From Microcaldota archaeon (GTDB taxonomy: Archaea; Micrarchaeota; Micrarchaeia; Micrarchaeales; Micrarchaeaceae), in contig JAJYZH010000010.1 in assembly GCA_021800135.1 (NCBI GenBank), positions 1-11,738 of the forward strand: a stretch of 11,738 nucleotides of DNA. The letters run 5' to 3'. The notes below the pieces were generated by a model. That model did not search any database, was not told the DNA's origin, and worked only from the letters and a program-made list of their open reading frames with translations. The position numbers and the translations under genes were made by a program. Positions 7,156-11,738 of the stretch are shown here, piece by piece (position 1 is the first letter of the stretch; each line of letters begins with the position of its first letter).

Positions 7156-8352
7156 ATGGCCCTTGATAGCATCTCCTCAGACATCCTGTCAATAATAAAT
7201 GAGAAGCAACAGATAACATACGACGAGCTGAGCGATATCGCCTTCAGCAGGAACATATCTAAGCAGAAACTTGACACGGCACTGTCTGAACTTGTTGACG
7301 GCAAGACTATAGCTTCAAGAAGCAGCGGCGGAATACAAACTTATTATACCCTTAAGCAGGACGAAATAAACCGTGTCCTTATAGTGGAAGATGACAAAAG
7401 CATAAACAAACTGATGGCCTTGTCTATAGGGAAGGGGTTTGAGATAAGACAGATATATGATGGCGGGGAAGCGATGGGCATGGTGCGGGATTACAAGCCG
7501 CAACTCGTAATATTGGATCTGATGCTCCCCAACAAGGATGGGCTTGACATCTGCCAGACGATAAAAAGCGACTCGGAGACCAATGGTTCAATAGTGATCC
7601 TCGTCAGTGCGATGGATCCTACAAACAACAGGTTCAAAGGTATAAAGTATGGGGCTGACTACTATATAAAAAAGCCATTCGATCCAAACGAGCTAAGGAA
7701 CTTAGTCACCATATTCCTGAAAAAGAAAGGCAAACGGTTCGATCCCCTGATAGACCTGCCCGATGAAGAGAGGATCTCAAAGGTTGTAAGCGAGTCGCTG
7801 GACTCGAACGAAGACTACGAAATAGGTGCGCTGAGCATAGAAAACATAGGCTCTTACGCCAGACAGCTCGGCGAAAAGAATGCGATGGTTATAATACGGC
7901 TTATATCGCAGCTGCTCCAAGACTTAATAAAGAACAAGGCACCCGCCGTGTTTGTTGGATTCATAAACACAGAGAGTTTCATAATAGCAGGGAAGAAGAG
8001 TGATGTCAGTTCAACTGTGGATGGGGTTAAATCAGAATTCAATGCCGTTCTGCCTTTCATGCTTCAGGATGCCGGGTACAGATCTATAGATTTAAATATA
8101 GAAAGCCTATTCGAATCGAAAGAAGTCCCCAAACTATCCCTTGCATACAACAAGATAGAAAAAAACGACATAAAAAAGAGGATGGAGGAGATAAACAAAG
8201 ACAAAGGGGCTCAGAAAGGGGAAATAGGTTCATATACATACGAAGAACTGCAGAAAATGTTTGGTGTAGATAATTTTGACATAAAGATAACCAGGGATGG
8301 CAGTTCGATAAGGTTGCATGTTGGCAAGTCCGGAGAAGAACCGGAGGAATAA
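7156..8352 (+). CDS. Response regulator: winged-helix + receiver + degenerate GGDEF-like domain
   Basis: 398 residues from the ATG with a GGTGA site. Residues 1-67 look like a small winged-helix domain (helix-rich, ending ASRSSGGIQTYYTL, a wing-like hairpin). Residues 73-190 are a receiver domain with the acidic pair EDD (78-80), phospho-acceptor D121 in VILDLMLPNKDG, S151 and K173 in YIKKPF, all key residues present. Residues ~195-335 resemble a GGDEF domain: it opens FDPLIDLPDEERI, like DPLTGLPNR, then IGALSIENIGSYARQLG, and has GFINTESF where cyclases have GRxGGDEF. With NTESF in place of GGDEF it should not make c-di-GMP and is more likely a binding or dimerisation module. An unrecognised tail ends the protein. 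The stop is three bases before the pilin-like gene. The partner kinase is probably the one ending at 5998. Confidence 0.88.
   Translation: MALDSISSDILSIINEKQQITYDELSDIAFSRNISKQKLDTALSELVDGKTIASRSSGGIQTYYTLKQDEINRVLIVEDDKSINKLMALSIGKGFEIRQIYDGGEAMGMVRDYKPQLVILDLMLPNKDGLDICQTIKSDSETNGSIVILVSAMDPTNNRFKGIKYGADYYIKKPFDPNELRNLVTIFLKKKGKRFDPLIDLPDEERISKVVSESLDSNEDYEIGALSIENIGSYARQLGEKNAMVIIRLISQLLQDLIKNKAPAVFVGFINTESFIIAGKKSDVSSTVDGVKSEFNAVLPFMLQDAGYRSIDLNIESLFESKEVPKLSLAYNKIEKNDIKKRMEEINKDKGAQKGEIGSYTYEELQKMFGVDNFDIKITRDGSSIRLHVGKSGEEPEE
8343..8347 (+). promoter_or_regulatory. Shine-Dalgarno GGAGG of the pilin-like gene, inside the regulator's last codons
   Basis: GGAGG lies eight bases before the ATG at 8356 and within the last codons of the response regulator. 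It supports the 8356 start and coupled translation of the two genes. Confidence 0.7.
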
Positions 8353-8355
8353 AAT

Positions 8356-8895
8356 ATGCGAGTCATGCATGCTAGGTCTCAGGCTGCACTTGACTTCATG
8401 GTTTCATACGGCCTGGCGATACTGATAATAACCATTGCTCTCTATGTGGTATTCTCATTGAACATATTCAACCCCCAGCTATCTTCTATAGTATGCACCC
8501 CTGCACCAGGATTCTTTTGCCAAGCCTACTCCCTAGACGCCAATTCCACACTTACAATTAAGCTCGTGCAGGCTACCGGCGGGACGATCGATATAACAGG
8601 TGCCGCATGTTCAAAATCCGTCAACTCGAGCTCCGATGCCCCGGCTTACGGAAACGTTAATGTACTTGGCTATTCCTCATCTTATTATCCAAACAGCGAC
8701 ATACAAAACGGCCTGACAATATACAGCGACAGCTCCAACACGATACAGGTATACTGTTTCGATGGAAATGGCAAGGCCACAGGCGGTGTCGGTTATACCT
8801 TCAGCGGTTATTTCTGGATAAATTACACGGTGTCGGACATGCCCCCAGTGCACTACATAAAGAGGGTCGCCACTTTCACCGTGGTGTACACCTGA
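8356..8895 (+). CDS. Class III signal peptide pilin-like protein
   Basis: A 179-residue protein with the archaeal class III (DUF361-type) prepilin N-terminus: a short basic lead (MRVMHARS), then QAALDFMVSYGLAILII, close to the family pattern QAALEFLMTYGWAIL. In this family a dedicated peptidase (EppA-type) cuts just before the Gln, leaving the hydrophobic helix as the assembly core of a thin filament; Q9 would be the mature first residue. The preceding residue is Ser rather than the usual Gly. The outer part (about 40-179) is Ser/Tyr/Asn-rich with four cysteines (C47, C55, C85, C134), enough for two disulfides. It begins three bases after the response regulator with a strong GGAGG, so it is almost certainly in the same transcript. 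Pseudopilin or a surface protein using the same export route is possible; no assembly ATPase is in view. Confidence 0.85.
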   Translation: MRVMHARSQAALDFMVSYGLAILIITIALYVVFSLNIFNPQLSSIVCTPAPGFFCQAYSLDANSTLTIKLVQATGGTIDITGAACSKSVNSSSDAPAYGNVNVLGYSSSYYPNSDIQNGLTIYSDSSNTIQVYCFDGNGKATGGVGYTFSGYFWINYTVSDMPPVHYIKRVATFTVVYT

Positions 8896-8900
8896 AAAAT

Positions 8901-8913
8901 GAATATAAATATA
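8901..8913 (+). promoter_or_regulatory. TATA box of the secreted protein gene at 8958
   Basis: GAATATAAATATA contains TATAAATA (8904-8911). Standard spacing gives a transcript start near 8930-8935, leaving a short leader with GGTG at 8949-8952. Confidence 0.6.
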
Positions 8914-8948
8914 TACGTTGAATGTCATATTACGAATATTAATTGTCT

Positions 8949-8952
8949 GGTG
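8949..8952 (+). promoter_or_regulatory. Shine-Dalgarno GGTG setting the 8958 start
   Basis: GGTG is five bases before the ATG at 8958. An in-frame TTG at 8943 lies upstream of this site and is therefore less likely to be the start. Confidence 0.55.
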
Positions 8953-8957
8953 CAACA

Positions 8958-9782
8958 ATGTTGAGGTACCTGCTTCCATCATTTGTCTTGCTCATGCTTC
9001 TGCCGCTTGCAAGCTCTTCCTATATTCAGATGTCAGAACCATATAGCGCATCGCTTTCGCAGAACGGCAGCGCATACCTGGGCAATGTCGGGCCAGGGCA
9101 GACCTTCTATATAACTATACTTTCGAACACCACCAACGCAAAAGGTCAGACGATACCCCTGGGCTGGAACAAGTTAGTTGCTACTAGCGTGCCAGAGGGT
9201 TGGATAGTATCAAATTCATCACTGTACACCCAAACGCTTTCTGTTGAGATCAGGCCTTCCCCCGCGGCTTCATTTGGGGAGTATACCTTCAACCTTACTG
9301 CAATAAACCTGGGCAACTATTCAGGTATAAATCCGGTTACCTTCAAGGCTTACATAAATGTTACTCCGAATGTGTTTAAGTTCAATGCGACTCCGCAAGA
9401 CATCAGTGCAGGACTTGGCGTTCCCGCATACATATACGTTACAATAAACAACACCGGGGTTTCCGACAACCCTTTTGTTATAACGGTATCCGGTCTTCCT
9501 GGATTCAATCAGAGCGCGACAGTGATAGCGCCGCACAGCACAACAGGCAAATTTACCTTCCCAATATACGAAAATACCCCATATACCTGGCACGCGAAGC
9601 TTAGGATAAGCTCCCTGACAAGTCCATCCATATACGAAACCGAGAATATAACATTCACCGTGCGTGCGACCCTCATGAATGATCTTATGGCGCTGAACCA
9701 AGGCACACTGATCTATCCTGTGGTCTATGCGCCAGTGTACGCAGTGCAGTACCTGATAGGGCTTATAGCAAAGCACGCATGA
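8958..9782 (+). CDS. Secreted beta-rich surface protein with signal peptide
   Basis: I cannot name a family. From the chosen ATG it has 274 residues: a clear Sec-type signal peptide (MLRYLLPSFVLLMLLPLASS, cleavage expected near residue 20-22), then two consecutive segments that look like immunoglobulin-like beta domains (about 22-130 and 135-235). The second resembles archaeal and bacterial NEW3/CARDB-like adhesion modules in its pattern YIYVTINNTGVSDNPF. Many N-x-S/T sequons suggest N-glycosylation. The C-terminus (about 250-274) is hydrophobic with many Tyr and Val and ends in KHA, so it could dip into the membrane or act as a retention tail. It has its own TATA box and Shine-Dalgarno, separate from the regulator-pilin transcript. 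A cell-wall or pilus-associated role is inference from export and neighbours. Confidence 0.82.
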   Translation: MLRYLLPSFVLLMLLPLASSSYIQMSEPYSASLSQNGSAYLGNVGPGQTFYITILSNTTNAKGQTIPLGWNKLVATSVPEGWIVSNSSLYTQTLSVEIRPSPAASFGEYTFNLTAINLGNYSGINPVTFKAYINVTPNVFKFNATPQDISAGLGVPAYIYVTINNTGVSDNPFVITVSGLPGFNQSATVIAPHSTTGKFTFPIYENTPYTWHAKLRISSLTSPSIYETENITFTVRATLMNDLMALNQGTLIYPVVYAPVYAVQYLIGLIAKHA

Positions 9783-9785
9783 CTA

Positions 9786-9800
9786 GAAAACTCTTTATAT
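9786..9800 (+). promoter_or_regulatory. BRE/TATA box of the 9853 gene
   Basis: GAAAACTCTTTATAT has a purine-rich start and TTTATAT (9794-9800). The expected transcript start is near 9822-9827, about 28 bases before the ATG at 9853. Confidence 0.5.
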
Positions 9801-9852
9801 CTTGCCGGAAACAATCTACTGCTATCATAAAAAATAGTAATGCGGTAAGGAT

Positions 9853-10542
9853 ATGGCTAAGAAAGGCGACAAGTCAAAGAAGAAGGAGATAACGACCTAC
9901 TCCGTGCGCCTCAAATCTATGGAAGATATGGTACGCGCAGCCTGCACCTTCTCTCCATCGCCAATAATATTTGCTGTTAAGGAAAGGGGAGCGTATACTC
10001 TTATGCTGCCTGGGGAGAGAGTTGATGAATCAAGTAACATATACACATTCGAGACAGGAAAGATTGCAAACTTCTGCATATACTCGCCATCCGGAGCTTT
10101 AGAAAAGCTCGAGTTCAAGGATGAAGTGGATATGGAACAGCACGATTTCAAGACCTATAGGATCCAGATAATCGAGTTGCTCAACAACCCGTTCAAGGGA
10201 CGCGAATCAGATGGGAAGGAAAGCCTCCTGCTTTTCAAGGTCCGGGATCCGGAGTCTCTGATAAAGGGCATGCTGGCTGGAGTGACGCAGGAGGAGAAGA
10301 TGGGCAGGGTATACCAGTTTGGGCATAATGGAAAGAAGTACCTGTGCGCGTTCAATACCGCTTATGATGGATCCGTGCTAATCCTGTATTCAGAAACCAA
10401 ATCAGCAAACGTATTTAACTTTATAAGCTACAACTATTCAAGCAACAAGCTTGAATTCCTCAAATCTCTAGAGAACAACGCCTATGTCTCACTCGCGGTA
10501 GTGAACCTTGCAGAACCTTTTCCATTTTTCAAGCCCGAATAG
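9853..10542 (+). CDS. Uncharacterised cytosolic protein ending inside tRNA-Asn
   Basis: I do not recognise this 229-residue protein. It begins with a strongly basic tail (AKKGDKSKKKE), has no signal peptide or transmembrane segment, and looks like mixed alpha/beta with possibly two related halves: IIFAVKERGAYTLML (about 38-52) and LLLFKVRD...YLCAFNTAYDGSVLILYS (about 125-180) both show a strand pair followed by a turn. The basic N-terminus could touch RNA or DNA, but that is only a guess. A TATA box about 55 bases upstream gives it its own promoter. Its last three codons and TAG stop overlap the first ten bases of the tRNA-Asn gene on the same strand; the TAG is formed by tRNA positions 8-10. 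Coding status is supported by promoter position and amino-acid composition. Confidence 0.75.
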   Translation: MAKKGDKSKKKEITTYSVRLKSMEDMVRAACTFSPSPIIFAVKERGAYTLMLPGERVDESSNIYTFETGKIANFCIYSPSGALEKLEFKDEVDMEQHDFKTYRIQIIELLNNPFKGRESDGKESLLLFKVRDPESLIKGMLAGVTQEEKMGRVYQFGHNGKKYLCAFNTAYDGSVLILYSETKSANVFNFISYNYSSNKLEFLKSLENNAYVSLAVVNLAEPFPFFKPE

Positions 10543-10604
10543 CTCAGTGGTAGAGCGACTGGCTGTTAACCAGTAGGTCGCAGGTCCAATCCCTGCTTCG
10601 GGCG
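10533..10604 (+). tRNA. tRNA-Asn(GUU)
   Basis: Complete cloverleaf without intron or encoded CCA: acceptor GCCCGAA/TTCGGGC (7 perfect pairs), D arm GCTC-AGTGGTA-GAGC, anticodon arm ACTGG-CTGTTAA-CCAGT with anticodon GTT at 10565-10567, variable loop AGGTC, T arm GCAGG-TCCAATC-CCTGC, discriminator G at 10604. Two oddities: the T loop has C where nearly all tRNAs have U55, and the first ten bases overlap the preceding coding sequence. I see no TATA box at the right distance, so the tRNA may be cut out of the mRNA transcript of the gene before it. The integrase downstream makes it the likely integration target. Confidence 0.95.
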
Positions 10605-10634
10605 ATGCTGTTATAGTTCACATTCCCTTAGTAT

Positions 10635-10646
10635 GTATTTAAATAC
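10635..10646 (+). promoter_or_regulatory. Palindromic TATA region of the integrase gene
   Basis: GTATTTAAATAC is a perfect 12-base palindrome and the only TATA-like sequence between the tRNA and the integrase. Normal spacing puts the transcript start at about 10666, next to the ATG at 10668. There is no Shine-Dalgarno, so the integrase mRNA is probably leaderless. Confidence 0.5.
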
Positions 10647-10667
10647 TTATCTAGCTAATGTCATCCG

Positions 10668-11738
10668 ATGGACAGCGCAGACGAGAAGGCTAAGAACGGC
10701 GTGGATCGCTGGCAACCTGAGATAGACGGCTATATTCGCAGAATAGAGGCTAATCCTGCTTATACGAAAGCGAATAAGGCACTCATAAAGGACTTCGTAG
10801 CACACTACCTGAAGTCACGCAACGCCAAGCCACGCACCATGTTGCGTTACGTTTACACATACAGCAAGTTGCTGGAGTGTATGCCAAGCAAGAAACTGGA
10901 CATACTAAAGGCGACAAGGAAACAGCTAGAGGAGTGCGTTGCTAACATCAATGCACTAAATGTGGGAAGTGAAACGAAGACCAAGATAAAAATAACCTTG
11001 AAGGTGCTGTTCAAGTGGCACTATGGCGAGGTTGATGAGCGAGGCAAATTTCTATTCACACCTAAGGAAGTAGCCTTCATAAGCACCACATCAGACTATG
11101 AGAATGGTATGACATGGGAGGATCTACCAAGTGAAGAGGATATTAAGAAACTTCTAAAAAATTGTCTGAACACTCGAGACTTTTTTTTAATTAGTCTCAT
11201 TACTGATGCCCCACTTAGGACACATGAAATAATTGCACTGAAGCGGAAACATCTACAGCTTGGAAAGAACCCTGCACTGATAATTCCAACTGGTACCAAG
11301 ACAGGTTCTCGACGTATTCCTCTCATAAACTGCATCGGAGCTGCGAGCAGGTACGTGGAAACAGCCAAGCTCGATCCAGAAGACCCTTTATTCCTGCATG
11401 AGTTGTGGAATAAAGAGAAGAAACCGATGACTGTGGATGGACTGAGAGCCATGTTGCATAAGGTGGCATTGCGTGCAGGTGTCAACCCTAAAAAATGCTA
11501 TCCTTATGCCTTTCGTCACCGATGGTGTAGTATTATGGCATCTAAAATTTCAAACGCAAGTCTGGAAGCTGCTGCAGGCTGGGCTCCTGGTACTGCCATG
11601 CACCGTATTTACCAGCAGATGCATCCCGACGCCGCATCAGATGAGATTAGGATAGCATATGGAATGAAGCCTAGAGAGGAAACAGTGCTTAAAGTAACCG
11701 AACAGGTATGCCAATGCGGTAATATTAATCCTGCAAAC
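10668..11738 (+). CDS. Tyrosine recombinase/integrase, 3' end beyond window
   Basis: The frame is open from the ATG to the window end (357 codons, no stop), so the gene is partial. It has the phage-type integrase layout: a helical core-binding domain (about 33-125) and a catalytic domain with APLRTHEIIALKRKHL (R184), the beta-hairpin lysine in TGTKTGSRRIP (K211), YAFRH (R283, H284), AGWAPGTAMHRIY (W305, nucleophile Y315). The usual HxxR histidine is Tyr280, and the last His is Trp, a common variant. After Tyr315 comes the start of a CxCG element (C348, C350), like a zinc ribbon seen at the end of some archaeal integrases. It begins 63 bases after tRNA-Asn, the expected place for the integrase of a tRNA-inserted virus or plasmid. 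Its arginines are mostly CGN, unlike AGR-rich neighbours. Substrate site and element type cannot be told from here. Confidence 0.9.
   Translation, partial: MDSADEKAKNGVDRWQPEIDGYIRRIEANPAYTKANKALIKDFVAHYLKSRNAKPRTMLRYVYTYSKLLECMPSKKLDILKATRKQLEECVANINALNVGSETKTKIKITLKVLFKWHYGEVDERGKFLFTPKEVAFISTTSDYENGMTWEDLPSEEDIKKLLKNCLNTRDFFLISLITDAPLRTHEIIALKRKHLQLGKNPALIIPTGTKTGSRRIPLINCIGAASRYVETAKLDPEDPLFLHELWNKEKKPMTVDGLRAMLHKVALRAGVNPKKCYPYAFRHRWCSIMASKISNASLEAAAGWAPGTAMHRIYQQMHPDAASDEIRIAYGMKPREETVLKVTEQVCQCGNINPAN

Larger units (their letters stand above)
10605..11738 (+). mobile_element. Edge of a probable integrated element at tRNA-Asn
   Basis: An intact tRNA gene followed at once by an integrase reading away from it is the usual border of an archaeal integrated plasmid or virus. 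The other border, a repeat of the tRNA 3' end, would be past the window, so the left boundary is taken as the end of the tRNA and the right is open. Confidence 0.6.

Noticed and set aside
9321..9776. Minus-strand open frame of 151 codons opposite the secreted protein
   Set aside because: The other strand has a signal peptide, promoter and ribosome-binding site; this one has none and a Cys/Tyr/Arg-rich shadow composition.
10614..10622. TAGTTCAC after the tRNA as another IS605-type end
   Set aside because: There is no stem-loop in front of it and no TnpB remnant nearby, so the match is probably chance.
11181..11188. Run of eight T as a terminator or frameshift in the integrase
   Set aside because: The frame reads through it (FFLIS) into the conserved arginine motif, so there is no frameshift; a terminator inside the gene is unlikely.
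11096..11655. Short open frames on both strands in the integrase region
   Set aside because: The frame that begins at 10668 holds the integrase motifs continuously across this whole stretch, so these are shadows.
1..11738. CRISPR array, rRNA or long direct repeats
   Set aside because: No regularly spaced repeats, rRNA-like sequence or long direct repeats were seen on reading the window.

Overview
The window looks like part of a compact archaeal chromosome. The main evidence is an archaeal-type glutamyl-tRNA synthetase, a fibrillarin-like RNA methyltransferase, a pilin-like protein with an archaeal class III signal peptide, TATA-like boxes about 25-30 bases before probable transcript starts, and GGTG(A) or GGAGG ribosome-binding sites. 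Tight spacing, several Ser/Thr-rich anchored surface proteins and the class III pilin suggest a DPANN archaeon, possibly Micrarchaeota. That placement is inference; no single gene proves it.

Layout. Bases 3-602 are the 3' part of a TnpB (IS200/IS605-type RNA-guided nuclease). Its last codons and stop form a chain of hairpins that looks like an omega (guide) RNA and transposon right end. Right after it come an anchored surface protein (623-1249) and gltX (1260-2993), probably one transcript. The fibrillarin gene (2994-3650, minus) meets gltX stop to stop with no base between. A soluble GAF/PAS histidine kinase follows (3788-5998). An anchored minus-strand surface protein (6011-6994) separates it from a response regulator (7156-8352) that is translationally close to a pilin-like gene (8356-8895). 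A secreted beta-rich protein (8958-9782) and an unrecognised cytosolic protein (9853-10542) follow. The stop codon of the latter lies inside tRNA-Asn(GUU) (10533-10604). From 10668 to the window end runs a tyrosine integrase, so an integrated element probably begins at the tRNA.

How it fits together. The middle (3.8-9.8 kb) reads as a sensory and surface locus: a multi-sensor kinase with no membrane segment, a regulator built as winged helix + receiver + degenerate GGDEF-like domain, a pilin-like product directly behind it, and exported proteins on both sides. A 28-base inverted repeat over the regulator promoter is a candidate operator. Both window ends are mobile: a TnpB element on the left, and on the right a tRNA-targeting integrase with different arginine codon use and a start of zinc-ribbon tail.

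Several start codons were moved from the longest open frame to the one supported by a TATA box or Shine-Dalgarno site: 3788, 6994 (minus), 7156 and 8958.
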